From Grammothele lineata (taxonomy: Eukaryota; Basidiomycota; Agaricomycetes; Polyporales; Polyporaceae): a stretch of DNA of 64,000 nt. Positions 22,888 through 35,407 of this stretch are shown one piece after another. The stretch covers positions 310,001 to 374,000 of the forward strand of contig NDFF03000381.1 of the NCBI GenBank assembly GCA_002150815.3. Reading direction: 5' to 3'. Below the pieces are notes generated by a model. That model searched no databases. It had not been told where the DNA came from and saw only the letters and a program-made list of their open reading frames with translations. The position numbers and the translations under genes were made by a program. Each line of letters opens with the position of its first letter. Position 1 is the first letter of the stretch.

Positions 22888-25435
22888 GTTGTCTGTGGTC
22901 TGTGGGAGCCAAGCACTGAGGGCTAAGGAGGAGGCGAGGGCAAGCGAGTGCAGCTGATACTCGGAGTCGACTCCCAGAGGGGGCGCAAGCGAGGGGGGCA
23001 ATGATGCGGGAAGCGGAAAACCGCCGGCGTCTGGCCCGCCGCCTGTGCTTGGCGGGCATGACGCGAAAAGGCCCACCCTGAAGTGCCTCCGTTTCTGCCG
23101 ACGCGTCTCCATTTTGCGGGCCTCCTCTCCCACTGCCGCCTCCTTATATACTCTCCCGCAGCACGGGCCCGGTCCCCTGTCCGCATTCCTGCAGCGGGAT
23201 TCGAACCTATCGTGCACGGGGCCACAGCCTCGGTCCACCACACGCCCGTCGTCTGGCGCCCCTCCGAGTCAGGCTCCAGACAACTTTCGCGGCTCATTCC
23301 CACCGTAAGCCCCCAGCGCCCCCAATGCGGTGTTTGTCAGTCGCCCGCCTTGATTTGAATGTCCATCCGTGTTATGTTATAGAGAGTGCGCAACATCTCA
23401 TTTCGCTTCTGACGCTTGCCTAGCATCTGCACTGACAGTTCCCCGTTCTCATATCCGCTAAATATGCTAAAATGAACTCGGAGTCACAAGTGGTGCTGCG
23501 TAAGTCGGAATCTGTTCAGTGGATAATATTTGCCACCTACATATCTCGGAACCGCAGAGATATGCGGCCTTACATGCCAGCCACTATGATCTTAGCTACG
23601 AAACACATGCAGAGTGTGGTGACTACAGGCCTCGAGCGGCACCTTTCAGGTAAGTTCAGTGACAATCTGTCAGTCATACAGTTTCTATTCTCTGAAAGCG
23701 TACAGTCAGTGCGGCTCCGTCTAGTCTACATGCCCGAGGATATCTGAGGCTCAGATCGTACGTCCGCCGTATCCGCGAGGGAGCATGCACGGATACTCAT
23801 GCCTTCACATCCGCGAAAAGAGAACCTTCCGACATAGCCAGCTCAATTCCAGAAGGCACTACACCAATACCCCAACCGTTCTCACCTTCAGACAGGCAGC
23901 CCCAGAACTAAACCTTGTCTTCCCCATGAACGGCCTTCTGCGGTCTCGGGCCTATGCACTGGCACCGTTGGCCTGTTCAACCAACACGGCGCGCCGTGCC
24001 TCGCGTCTTTTGTTAGGCAGCTTCGTGACACTGCCTTGATCTTCTCGATCCCGCTTTCCCGGACCCTTTCACAGCTGATTGGAACGGCAGTACTGGGGGA
24101 AGATAGAGACCGGACCTGTCATTCATTACGACGCCTTCCTCACCGCTGCTGCAGCGCTTGGAGATGTCCGAAAGATAGTGGAAGTCGATCGCTAGCGCAA
24201 TGAAACCTTGCAGATTTTGCTGCAACGCTTCCAAGATGGACTAGGGGTCAAGAGAAGTCGGGAGAAAGTGGGTATCCGCTTTACTGAGAATATAGTACGA
24301 TTTGATCACCTTCTCCGTGTGTACATTTTGATTGGACATATCCGTATGTCTACACACGAAAAAGTCCACACACGAGGAGTCCACACTGTACAGACCGATT
24401 TCCACGAGAAGGGCTCCTAGCACCTTTCAACGATCTAGGACATCAGATTACGATCGACGAGGTGGGCTCGTCACGACAGAATCCATCCACTGCTCACACA
24501 TAGAACGTGCCCCGAGCGTCCGCTATCGGGATCCGTTCCCCATTTTGGCCGACATTTCCTCCAGCTAGGCCTGGACGGACGAGCTATAGTACCTGCACCA
24601 GCCCTTCTGTGACGTCCTTGCACCAGTTGCGTCTCCCTGTAAGTGAATTCGCACTTGTCGAACCGGCGCGCTTCGATAAACTTGAGGAACGAGTCGGGCG
24701 CGATCGGGGAGGCAAGTGTAAGAGGGTATCTGAGTACTTCGGTGCAGTCGCTGGTCATGCGGGAGGCCCGGGGGCGCTCGTGACGATGAGCACTTCGGTG
24801 GGCCAGAGCCGTTGTTGGGGGACGTGTCGAAGACGGTAGAACGGATCGAGTCGACTACGACGAGATGGGTGTAGAACACCCAGTGGAAGGAGGCGCCGCC
24901 GATGGACGTCCCGACGACGGTCATGTTCGTCATAAGTACGGAATCATCCGTAGTCTGCGAGTAGGTGTCCTGGGATATGGTGGACATACATGTCAGGGTG
25001 GCGGTGAGTGTAAGGCAAGCTGAGGGAAACGCTTGAGATGTACCCATAGATCATCTGAGACTGCGTCGATTCGGTAGGCTGGAGCACCGTGACTGTCAAG
25101 CCGAGTCGGTATCCATAAAGCGGCTATTCATCATGATTTGCTGCGACAACAACAACACATACCAATGTATATTCGTCTCTGCTAGCTGACTCGTATCGGG
25201 AGGTTGTCTGTGCGCTCATAACATAAAGTCTTACCGGCATGAGAACAGAAGCGGCCTAAAATTCAACTTTTTGAAGGATGATCGAAATAACTCGTCAGAT
25301 GTCTGACTAGTGTGAGTTTAGTGCGTTGAGATGATGTCATCGACCGCGCTCGTCAAGTTCTAAAGCTTGATCATCCTCAAGCAGTGTCCCGTGAAGTGCA
25401 CTTCTTCCCGCATCTTCTCTACCTCCTAACACAAC
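22888..25435. other. 2.5-kb stretch without a supported gene
   Basis: Most frames are short and end in stops. The longest are a 160-codon minus frame (24565-25047), 91 codons at 23472-23747 (+) and 84 codons at 23785-24039 (+). None carries a motif I recognise, although the minus frame has a hydrophobic patch (ASFHWVFYTHLVVVDSI). Next to the MYND gene the first few hundred bases are promoter. The remainder may be a decayed gene, a fast-evolving orphan or a non-coding locus. Confidence 0.4.
23144..23150 (-). promoter_or_regulatory. TATA box candidate upstream of the MYND gene
   Basis: TATATAA on the minus strand, 257 bp upstream of the chosen start (22887) and 32 bp upstream of an alternative in-frame Met (23112). 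Confidence 0.4.
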
Positions 25436-26517
25436 ATGGCCATGCGATATCTCACTTCAAGGCTCGCCCAGCAAGTGAACACACATCAGCCTCCCGCATT
25501 CTACTCTCGTGCTCATGCGATCTCGTTCACGTTCAGATCGACGAAGAGCTAATGGGCCCGGTTGGCGCGTTTAGTATTGACCAAGTGCGTGTCTGGGCTC
25601 GTATAATGGTTTCACCCCTCCATCTCACGTTTTGCATCGATTGTGTAGCTCATGGAACTCGCGGGACTCGCGTGCGCGCAAACGCTAGCAACGGTGTACG
25701 GCAAGGACAAGTACCCGCGTGTGCTCGTCTGCTGTGGTCCCGGGAACCAGGGAGGCGATGGGCTCGTTGCTGCGCGGCATCTTGGTGAGGACGGGCAATA
25801 GTCATCGACATGAATGCGAGAGGATTTGACTGAAAGAGTAGGATTGTTCGGGTATAAGCCAACGATATGGATGCCCAAGGTACGTTCCTCTCCTATTCTG
25901 AGATATATGACAAGCTTAGGCTCTCCTCGCAGCCGGGTTCTAAGGACATCTACCAGGTGAAGCCCAGCTCTCATCGATCATGAACATCGTTCCCCATGCA
26001 GCCTAATACCCCTCACAGCGCCTCAAAACCCAATGCGATAACATGAAGATCGCTACCCTCGCGCCGACACCAGACACCCACTCCCTGAAGGACGCTCTCG
26101 CCTCCTCGGATGTCATCCTCGATGCGATCTTCGGTTTCTCCTTCAAACCGCCCGTGCGGGCACCGTTCGACGCAGCGCTTCCACTCATCGCGAATTCGGG
26201 CCTCCCTATTGTTTCCGTCGACGTGCCCTCTGGTTGGAATGTCGACGAAGGCAAGGCCGACGACCTGGCTCTGGAACCGGATGTGCTCGTGAGCTTGACG
26301 GCACCGAAGGAAGGAGTGAGGAAGTTCCGAGGGAGGCACTTCCTTGGGGGGCGATTCGTGCCCAAGTGCGTAGCGTTGCTTCGCGTAGCGTTGATCTGTC
26401 TCAGTTTGACACCCTCACAGAACCTTGGAGGAAAAGTATGAGCTGAATCTGCCTCAATATCCCGATATCTCCCAAATTGTGGAACTACCTCCAGCAGAGG
26501 AAACCCAAAAGTTGTGA
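25436..26517 (+). CDS. NAD(P)H-hydrate epimerase (YjeF N-terminal domain)
   Basis: This enzyme epimerises R/S-NAD(P)HX so that the dehydratase can repair it. Exons in order: [47 protein letters not shown] with [33 protein letters not shown] (38-nt exon); PGSKDIYQ (24-nt exon); a long exon with [20 protein letters not shown] and [15 protein letters not shown], then [25 protein letters not shown]; and a last exon ending EETQKL and [12 protein letters not shown] and DVPSGW are the family's binding and catalytic signatures. Length is about 245 residues, normal for single-domain epimerases. The start at 25436 follows fungal orthologues; targeting is not evident. The 3' end is 109 bp from the convergent Derlin stop. 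Confidence 0.9.
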
Positions 26518-26625
26518 TGTGCCGTTGAGGACCTAGATCGCTGAGCTATTTGCTTTGACCGCACTCATTCGTTCAACAGCAGTTTGTTCTATAACCTGGA
26601 GTAGTAATACAATGCATATATACAG

Positions 26626-27562
26626 TCAGAGATCTCCGAAAAGGCGCTTCCTGTGGATCATATGCCATGATGAGCAAGACGAAGAACCGAAGGAAAATGG
26701 CACTCACAATGGTTCCGGCGCGTCACTAAAGAATGTTGGGCCCCCAACCATCTCACGCGCCCATACATCACGCAAGAACCATCCGACATGGCCAACAGCG
26801 CAGCCGAGTAGGTCACCAGCAGCTGCGCGCCAGGTGCCATTCAGTAACCATGCGAGACCAACGAGGGCGAGTGGGAGGTAAGGCGCGGTAATCGTAACGA
26901 GGCCAAAGAGGGAGATGGGTGTAGATGGGTGTCGCCGCGACCAAAGGTAGATTGGAACGAAGGCAAGGGGAGAGGAGAGGAACGGTAGGTTCACGAGCGG
27001 CGAAAGGCCCTGTTGTAAGGGTATGCAAAGTTACTGCGTATGCAACGCGGACTGGGGCGGGGAACGACTCACAAGCAGCATGAGTGCCGAGAGGAAGAGC
27101 AGCCAAAAGTAGTCCGCCCTGCGATTTGCAAAGGAAGATTCTTCCAACATTCGACTGTAGCGCATGCTGCAAGGCACTAGCTTAGGCGGAGGTTGGAACA
27201 TGAAAGACAACAGCACTCACAAGAAGAACATGTGAAAAATGAAATCCAGGGATATCGTTCCAAAATAGAAGAACGTCGTGAGGACTCGCCAAGGCTGCCA
27301 GGGAAACCGAGCTGAGCTTCAGGTGGCAAGCCACGGAGAGTGAGCTACTTACCTGCGTGTTCGTGAACGCCGCTTTGAAGCTGAAGTATAGCTGTAGCGG
27401 AGTAACAAGCTGGCATTGCTACATATAATGTCATTCAGAGATCAAATCCATTCCGAATGGCAGAAGTCTCACCACTGCCAGGCTCGTCAGCACCGAGAGT
27501 ACAAGCCACGCCCGTGTTACGGGTGGGATCTGGGTGACCCAAGCTTCAATTCCAACAGGCAT
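26626..27562 (-). CDS. Derlin (Der1-like ER membrane protein)
   Basis: Derlins are inactive rhomboid-like channel components of ER-associated degradation. The N-terminus (MPVGIEAWVTQIPPVTRAW) is the conserved Der1 start, followed by LVLSVLTSLAV, TPLQLYFSF, FTNTQPWRVLTTFFYFGTIS, LDFIFHMFFLMRYSRMLEES and FANRRADYFWLLFLSALMLL. These are the diagnostic Derlin WR and FANR blocks. Further hydrophobic segments include SPLAFVPIYLWSRRHP and a final CAVGHVGWFLRDVW. Without a last intron the frame stops at 26704 (..SDAPEPL). A perfect GTGAGT donor there and a CCACAG acceptor give a short last exon (KRLFGDL, stop 26626), which matches the charged tail expected of Derlins. I prefer this model. It probably cooperates with Cdc48 and E3 ligases. 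Confidence 0.87.
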
Positions 27563-28027
27563 AATGCAATGTTTCAGTCAGTCAGGGTTCGTGCGGCCTT
27601 GTCGAGGAGGCTAAACGTGGGAGGCAAACGGAGGATGAGATGGGAACATGATGGTACTCGCCGACCTCGACGTCGGGGCACTCAGGCGCTTAGTGACCGC
27701 GAACGTGGCGTGCGTCATAAGTTATGTCACGTGCACCGCAAGAAATCACCGGCGGCTATTTCGGGATGCGTTCTCAGGAGGGAGCTTGACGTTCCAACTT
27801 CCCAGTCCACCATGCATCTTTCGACCCATTATCTAGCAACCTAAGCTTCCTCTGGCTCAGCTCATTTTATCGCGGTGCAGGGGTGTCAAATAGATTGCTG
27901 TAAGCAATTCGGGAGATCTATTAATACAACATCTGGTCGAAGGTGTAGTCGAGACCGAGGATCCAGCCATATACTTCCATCTCCAAATTATCGTGGTTTA
28001 GAGATGACATACGCAGCTGAAAGCCAT
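27563..28027. other. Derlin promoter / DUF4436-like gene 3' region
   Basis: 465 bp between two minus-strand genes. It should contain the Derlin promoter. No gene or repeat is visible; open frames here overlap in several frames without motifs. Confidence 0.45.
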
Positions 28028-29619
28028 TCAACCCCTTCCCAAACCGGTCAAACTCCTGCTGAAGTTCCGTACATGCCGAATATCGACAGACGCTCCTCCG
28101 CGACGCATCTTCAACAAACCCATGGACAGTGGCGCGGGGGCTTCCTTGCGCGGCGTCTCTTCCTCTTCCTCCTCCAACACAACTCCTTCAAAGTCCTGAA
28201 GCTCGCGTTTGACCATCATGGCGAAAAGTGCGATGGCTGAACCCGCGCAAACCAGCATTTGAGGGAAGAAGCCGATAGAATCTGTTAGTGTCCCCGTCAG
28301 CTTTGTACTTTCCCACCGAGCTAATTTCAGCAGCCAACCGATTAAGACCCCTTATGAATGCGCGTGAGCCTCGTCATCTGAGGTCCGAGACATAATGAAA
28401 GAAGCTCACCATCGAAGCCGGGTGCGTCAGGCATCGAATTGCGCAGCTGTGGGACCACGAGCAGGATGACGAAAGTGGCGAGTAGATTTTTCAGGAATTT
28501 CTCCGCGTTGTTCAGCTTGGACGATAAGACGACCACACCGAGGGAGGCATGTGCGAGCATCCAACTCGATGCGAAGAGGAGGAGAGCGAACATACGGGCT
28601 TCTGCTGGCCTACTAACATCCAGGTTCAAGTCTCTGGACGACTCCTCCGGCCCTCCGGAGGGTTTGATTGTGGTCGCGGTGTCACTTGAAATTGTAACAA
28701 AGCTCGATGTGAGGGAAACGGTTATGAGTTTTTGGATGGGTAGGGTCGTGTTGTCCACTGCTGATATCGCTCTAAATGTGCTTGATAGCTGATAATTGTC
28801 AAAGGGGTACAGGCGGGCCTCATGCACGTCCAGAACATGGTCGTCGTCGAACTGAAACAAGTTCTGAATGCTACCACGAACGTAAATGGTTTGTATATAG
28901 AAGCAATTGAGAACAACTTACCTGTTGCGCTTGCCGTTGCCGTTGAAGAACGGAAGCACGGCGGGGTCGTAACTCGCAGCAGGCTCCAACCCCCTTTACA
29001 TTGACCGAAGTGAGTAAATCACATATTTGTACGTGCTCCAAGTACTCACCCGTCGACAAAGACTTTCAGTGGGATCGCTGGCAGACCACACCCACTGCTG
29101 CCATGTGATCCTTGGGACCCATCGAGGACATATGCTTCACCGCAGCCCAGAATAGACCATCGGATAGTTATCGATGGTTCATCAACATCGACGTCGACAT
29201 CGTCACCGACCAGCACAATCTTGGCGCCACGGAGGTAAGTCCATACGTCCGCCGGCGATAAGTAGCCATGTGCTCACCCCTGGGGCGTTAGCCGCGACCT
29301 CATCCAGATCGCCCGCGAACTCCGGACGCTCGTTCTCGTCGGGAATAAAGGCGAAGGACAGACAGGAGATGAATAGGAGGGAGAGGATGACCGCAATGCA
29401 TACTAGGAAGCCTGGGCTTAGCGGAATGATGCCTCCCTTGGTGGTGAGTCGCTTGCTCTTCATCGGCCCGGATGGTAACACGGGGATCCTCTCGGACCTC
29501 GTAGTGCCCGAATGGGCGTGATGGGTGGAGATGTTACCCTCCGCAGTGGAAGCCATGGAGAGCGCAGATCCAGGCCTGATGAGGCCGGCGGTGGAAAGGA
29601 ATGAGTGACGAGACGACAT
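28028..29619 (-). CDS. Multi-pass membrane protein, DUF4436-like
   Basis: The protein starts MSSRHSFLSTAGLIRPG, followed by a Ser/Thr-rich cytosolic part and a first membrane segment (PLSPGFLVCIAVILSLLFIS). An extracytoplasmic region follows with RWSILGCGEAYVLDGS, ESYD-type acidic sequence, and LDVHEARLYPFDNYQLSSTF. The YPFDNY block preceded by an Arg/Leu stretch is typical of DUF4436 membrane proteins. After SSFVTISSDTATTIKPSG come three further hydrophobic segments: ARMFALLLFASSWMLAHASL, LLATFVILLVVPQLRN, and DSIGFFPQMLVCAG..ALFAMMV. The C-terminal tail is acidic then basic and ends SLTGLGRG. The overall plan is one N-terminal plus three C-terminal membrane helices. Function is unknown. The DUF assignment rests on recall of the pattern and should be checked. 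The start at 29619 is chosen over an in-frame Met at 29712. Confidence 0.68.
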
Positions 29620-30743
29620 GGTGTCGAGGAGGGTTGAAAGGAGTGTGGTATGCGCAGACCCGGGGGAGTGTGTCGCAGGGAAAGGCGGGGCGAGTAAACG
29701 TCCTACCAGCACGGGCAGCAGAGGTGGCGTGCTTGCTCGTGCGCGACCGTGAGCCTTCTCGTTTTATTTCAGAGACGGGTAGCGGTACATGCTTCCATGT
29801 TATCCTGCCTAATTCACTCTGCGCTCGCGGGGAATCAACGGCTCATGTGCGTTAGTGCGGATTACGGCTCCATAGGCGTGTCCCATGCTGACAGGAAGCT
29901 GTTCGTGTCGTTCTCGAGGAATGCCGGCCTGTCGGGATGCTTCGCTTGGGGACTCGGGACGCGCTGCTATACACGCGTTACGTCTCGCCTGCTCCGCCAA
30001 CATTCGCAGGCTTCCACGGTCTGTTGGATGCGTAGATGGAACCTCACAGCCTGCGGTTAGCCTCCTGATAGGCCTCGACTGAGGACTTTGCAATGGATGA
30101 ACGAGGTTTACCTAGTATAGACTTTGCAGGCAGCCCACTTCCCTTGTTGGTGCTCAAGTCCTCTTTGAACATGATCTCGAAATACACGCGCCTACAGTTA
30201 CCAAACACACCGTTCTTACCCACATTTTGCGCCTGAGTGCCTACATTATTCGGACCCGTATTGTGTATTGGCTTGCTGTCGCACGGTGACATGTTCGAGC
30301 CGTCACTCGAAAAGTACGTAGATGCCGGACATATATCCGCACTATGCCCGATCCAACATTCTTCCTCTCGCCATCCGCATTCGTTCTAGCGCAACTCCGC
30401 CGGTCAATTGAACAGCCTTTCTATATGGTACGTCAAATACACACAACCTCACGTCTCCCAAGGTCATTTGCCAATAAAGCGTTTGCTGTTTTCCCGGCCG
30501 CGATCCATGGTGCACTGGTCTCTTGAGTCCGCGAAGGTCGATTAATCACCGTGCGACTCTCCAACCATCACCCAATGGTTTGGACGCCAAGCTAGCTCTA
30601 TCGGAATCTGTGGATCATTCCAGAGGCATTGATGAATCGGGATGAAATTACCAACAGGGCAAATTTGGGCAAGTGGTACTCGATAGATACTAAGTGCATC
30701 GACGGCGTTTGGATGCAGCCTACGGCAACTTGCACTTTTCTCA
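29620..30743. other. 1.1-kb gap without a supported gene
   Basis: Contains the presumed promoter of the DUF4436-like gene and the 3' region of the SMYD-type gene. The best open frames (82-103 codons) have no motif and overlap one another. Nothing else is visible. Confidence 0.45.
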
Positions 30744-32441
30744 TTAAGAATCACCCAGGAGATTCGACAGTACCTGTACCTCGTCCAACGGCCCTCCGTC
30801 GTCCCCTTCCCTTCCGAAGTTCCCCAGGACCTTACTTGCGAACGCCAGTGCGTCCCTGGCGTGCCTGCGCAACTGCCTGTCCGCGTCCTCTCCAAGGGCG
30901 CCCGGCTCCGTACAGGTGAGATTCCAAAGTGTCTTCGCGAGTTCGAGCGCATGCATTCCTGTCCCACCGCAATGTACCACATGAGTAAATGTATGGCTCG
31001 CGGCAGCATGGAGCGCACTTCCTCGTACGCGCGCCCCCATAGAGCGGCGCCCGCGTCTGGCCGGAACTCAATTGCGGAAGAAATGAAGCGGTAACTCACC
31101 GATCTGGGGGTAGTTCGACGGATAGACCGCGACGTAGAACGCCAGGAGCGTGAGTCCTGTATCCACCGCGTCTCCGTAAGGGCCTTCGTGCACCGTCTTG
31201 CTGAATGCCTCGGAAAGTGCGGGGAGGTAGGATTCGTGCAGAACCTGATGGAGCGTGCTTGGGAGGCGTTCGAACGCGCAGGGCGCCGTCAGGACACGCA
31301 CGGGCTCGTGAGACATGTCTCCGAAGGAAAATGTACGGAGAGTGGCGTCCAGACGGGCAAGAGCGGGATCCGTGTCTGGTGTTCTCGGGGAAGCACTTGC
31401 ATTCTCAAGGTAGGTCGTACGCCGGGGCGGGGCGGGTACTGGTTCGATGGAGGCCTGGAAGGTGCAGAGTCGGCAGCCACAGATGAAGCCATAATTCGCG
31501 CGTAATGCGTCTTGACGCGTCTGGTACGGGAGCGCGGGGTCAAGGTACGGGATTGTAATCTGGCAACACAAGTGGCGACACATGGTACCGGTATGAAAAA
31601 ACTTCCAACGGTAGCACCACGAAGACTAGTAGCTGTACTTACCGCCTCACCCTCCGCGAGATCGCGCAAGGCAACAACATCCATTCGTATACATTCACGT
31701 GGCGTGATAATGTATTTGCAAACGGCCGAGGGTACGCATGAATGGTTGAATAAACGGCTTGCGAGTGGAAAGACGCCGTGGGCGAAGGAGTCCAGATGTG
31801 AGTGCAGCACGAAATTGTTATTTCCGAAGCGTGCGTAGAGGTCTCTTGCAAGAGCGAGAACTTCTACACTCTGTCCGCTTTTCGACAAACATAGTGGGGG
31901 CACGAAGCCGTCATTTCGCGAGACTTTCAGGAGTTCTAGAAAGGTTGCTATGGGGTCTTGTAAGTCATTTCCACTGTTTTCTACGTGCCATCGGCTTGGA
32001 TCCGCAAGCAATTGTGAAAGAAGAATGGCATCGACTTGATCATGGGGTGTTAAGGGCTGATACTGCTCGGATACGATGAAGGCATTGTAACGTTTGCATA
32101 TTTTCCCATGATGGGCCACCCAGGCTGTATTTTGACCTACGGCATATGCTAGATAAGCACATGCGGATATCAGTAAAATAACGTCTCATCGTACATGTTG
32201 TACTGCAGTACCAGAACGACGCGCACCCGGAGCACCTCCTTAGTGTTATGACTTCTGACTGAGCGCAGTGGCATTCATCGCAGCGCTTTCCCTTCTCCGA
32301 CGGAAGTAGTGCAGTTGACAGCGCAGGTACGGACGCGATAATTGACCCTGACGTGATAATGCTCCGGGTTACCGCTGTGTTCCGTGCGACAGGATGACTT
32401 TCGAGCTGGACTCCGGGAGCTTGAGCAATCGAGTTCGTCAT
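30744..32441 (-). CDS. SMYD-type MYND/SET domain protein
   Basis: The N-terminal SET lobe (VARNTAVTRSIITSGSIIAS) precedes a MYND finger: KRCDECHCAQ, LRRCSGCASFWYCSTTC, then WVAHHGKICKRY. The main SET core follows: HSHLDSFAHGVFPLASRLFN with the hallmark NHSCVPSAVCKY, then ECIRMDVVALRDLAEGEAV. After an intron come ITIPYLDPALPYQTRQDALR and the Cys-rich post-SET YGFICGCRLC. A helical C-terminal part contains NYPQIG and MHALELAKTLWN and ends QVLSNLLGDS. This is the SMYD order (split SET, MYND, SET, post-SET, helical C-domain), so a protein-lysine methyltransferase is likely. Substrate is unknown. It shares a 273-bp divergent promoter with PPWD1. Confidence 0.85.
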
Positions 32442-32714
32442 ACACGAGTGTGTGGAATAAGTAGGGTCTTATGACTGAACCGAGCCAGAAGAGATGGTTG
32501 AGCTGAAGATCGAAGTCGACGTAGCTGAAGCGAGTGAGCGAGAGCAAAGCTGAGCAACTTGAAAGTGCGCGCAGAGTGGCGCCTGGTCACGGTGGTGTGG
32601 TCGGATCAGTCTCAAACCCCGCTCGCTGTGGTTCATCCTCTTTCGCTCTGCTCTGCGCCCTTCGGTGTCGTTTGTCTATCTTGCTGAACTTTTCAGCGTC
32701 ACATTCAATCCACG

Positions 32715-35257
32715 ATGTCGGACTCGGAAGAACGGGACGCGTCAGTGCTGGGAAAGCGTGCGAGGGATGGAGAAGACATGGGCACAGAGAAAGTAGAGCA
32801 CTCGGCGGACCGGCAGGAGTCCATGGAGGATGACGATGACGACGACGATGTAGGCCCCATGCCCATGCCTGCTGGCGCGGATGGACACGCTGCGAAGAAG
32901 AAGCGCAAAGGTGCGCACCGCCGTCTATACCACAGACGAACCTGACACATTTGCTAAGTGTTCGTCGTTCGTCGCGCGCATCATAGTCCTACCCCATGAA
33001 AAACTCTACTTGGAACATCTCCCGAGTGCAGACCGTTACCATAAGAGTTTCATGCATCGGGATGTCATAAACTTCAACGTCTTCACCAGGTATGTCTTCC
33101 GGTCCTCGTGCCCGCCGGAATGAGCCTTAACAATATGCACGGTATAGGACGGAGTTCCTGTTGACCACGTCTATTGACGGGCATATCAAATTATGGAAGA
33201 AGCAAGAACAAGGCATTGAATTTGTGAAGCACTACCGCGCACACCTCGCTTCTGTCACGGGTGTTTCTGCGAGTGCTGATGGGCAGCTGTTCGCAAGCGT
33301 GGCCGAGGATGGGAGTGCGAAGGTGTTCGACGTCATAAACTTTGGTGAGTCCCCTTGTGAGTACGCATCATAGGAATAACACGCTGAACCTGACGCAGAC
33401 ATGATCAACATGCTGAAGCTTGGGTATACTCCGCACGCGTGTTGTTGGGTTCACAGACGAGGGCAGGCGATGGGCCTACTTGCGATGTACGTCTACCGTC
33501 CAATGCTAGGAGTAGGCTACTCATGCGGCTTGTAGTTCTGAGCGCGGAACTGGAACCATTCGGCTGTATGACGGAAGGGGGGATGGAAAGCCACTTGAGA
33601 CTATTGACAAACTGCATCGGTTCCCCGTGCACATCATGACAGTCAGTGAAATCATTTTGATTATGCAGTGTCCAGCGACTGAACGCGCACCCTGTGGTTC
33701 AGTACAGCGATAGGTACGACTGCGTTATATCGGCTGATGAAGGCGGCTTCGTTGAATACTGGAAACCGGCGGAGCCGTTTGAACTTCCTAAAAACCTACC
33801 TGGTTTGTGGAACTACAAGAGTGAAACCGACTTGTACGAGTTCAAGAAGGTATGTCCGAGCTTTCATCATCATTACTTCCGCGTGAAACTAATCTGTGAC
33901 CCCGAAGTCTAAATCTACGCCTACGTGTATAACACTTTCTCCGGACTCTTCGCACTTTGTCACGTTCTCGCTTCCCGACAGACAGATCCGCGTGTTCTCG
34001 TTCCTGTCGGGTAAGATGACGCGCAAATACGACGAGTCGCTCGCCGCTATTCAGGAGATGCAACAAGCGGGTACGGCGATCTACAAGGTCGAAGATATGG
34101 AGTTCGGGCGTAGGCTGGCCGTGGAACGCGAGCTGGAGCTGCCCGGTCCCGATGACCGCATACCGGGCATGTGGAGTAACGCAATATGGGACGAGAGCGG
34201 TTCGTTCGTGATATATCCGACACTTCTTGGTATCAAAGGTCAGCTCTTGGTTTTCAGGGACGCTGCCGACATGGCTGATGGATATTAGTGGTGAACACGG
34301 TCACGAATAGGGTCGTCCGGTTGCTGGGTAAGGACGAGACTGTCCGTTTCATGCAGTTGACTCTGTACCAGGGAGCACCTGCAAAGAAGGGGCTGACAAC
34401 AGCGGTCTGTAACTTTTATAAATCCCTCGGGCTTCCGCTCACACATTCCCTAGGCTGCTGCTGCGTCCTCGAACCCGCTGCTGGCGGAGAAAGCCGTTCG
34501 TGACCCCACGCTTTGCTGCACGGGCTACAAACGTCCGCGGTTCTACCTGTTTACCCGCTCTGAGCCTGAGTATGACCTTCCCCTCTTCCCTCAATCCTCG
34601 CGCCCGCTGACCGTCGACAACAGGGACAACTCCGGCGACCGTGACATCTTCAACGAGCGGCCCACGCGCGAGGAGCAAACGATCGCAGCTGCGGCCCCTG
34701 CGATCCGGGGCGGGCCTTCGCCGGTCGCGAGCAGCGCGACGATCCACACGACGTTCGGGGACATGCACCTCCGCCTCTTCCCGCAGCAGGCGCCCAAGGC
34801 CGTCGAGAACTTCGTCGGGCATGCGCGCAGCGGCTACTTCGAGGGTATTATATTCCACCGCGTCATCCCCAAGTTCATGATCCAGACTGGGGACCCACTT
34901 GGCGACGGCACGGGCGGGACTTCCATCTGGGGCCGCGAGTTCGAGGACGAATTTTCGGACGACCTCAAGCACGACAGGTATGTGCTCTTTCACGTTTCTT
35001 CGGGGCTATTTGGCAGGCCATGCTGATGATGGGATGACAGGCCGTACACCGTCAGCATGGCGAACGCAGGTCCGGGCACGAATGGGTCTCAGTTTTTCAT
35101 CACGACGACAGCGACACCGTGGCTGGACAAGAAGCACACAATCTTCGGGCGTGTGCTCTCTGGTCTGGAGGTCGTGCACGCTATCGAGAATGTGAAGACG
35201 AACAAAATGGACAAGCCATACGAGGACATCAAAATTATCAACGTCGACGTCGAGTGA
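32715..35257 (+). CDS. PPWD1-type cyclophilin (WD40 repeats plus peptidyl-prolyl isomerase)
   Basis: A spliceosome-associated cyclophilin. The N-terminus is acidic (a run of seven Asp near residue 42) with a basic KKKRK nuclear signal. The WD40 part starts [54 protein letters not shown] and continues through [37 protein letters not shown] and [19 protein letters not shown]. The cyclophilin domain occupies the last 160 residues: [35 protein letters not shown] (catalytic Arg), [33 protein letters not shown] and [13 protein letters not shown]. It ends KIINVDVE and TGA. About nine short introns. Motifs needed for isomerase activity are present. The 3' end faces the AN1 gene 150 bp away. Confidence 0.93.
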
Positions 35258-35407
35258 TTTCTACGAGCATCTCTACGTGTTCTGTTTGCTTGTTATACTC
35301 GCTGTTAATCCCATCGTCCGTGCTTGGGACCACGTGTCAAACGTCCCAATGGTGGCCTCGGAACGTTGCGTTCAGGACATGCGTAATAAAATGGTATAGT
35401 GCGAGCC

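Noticed and set aside
23190..23260. Possible tRNA on the minus strand (perfect B-box-like GGTTCGAATCC)
   Set aside because: The T stem has two mismatched pairs, no matching acceptor or D stem can be formed upstream, and no T-run follows. A chance B box.
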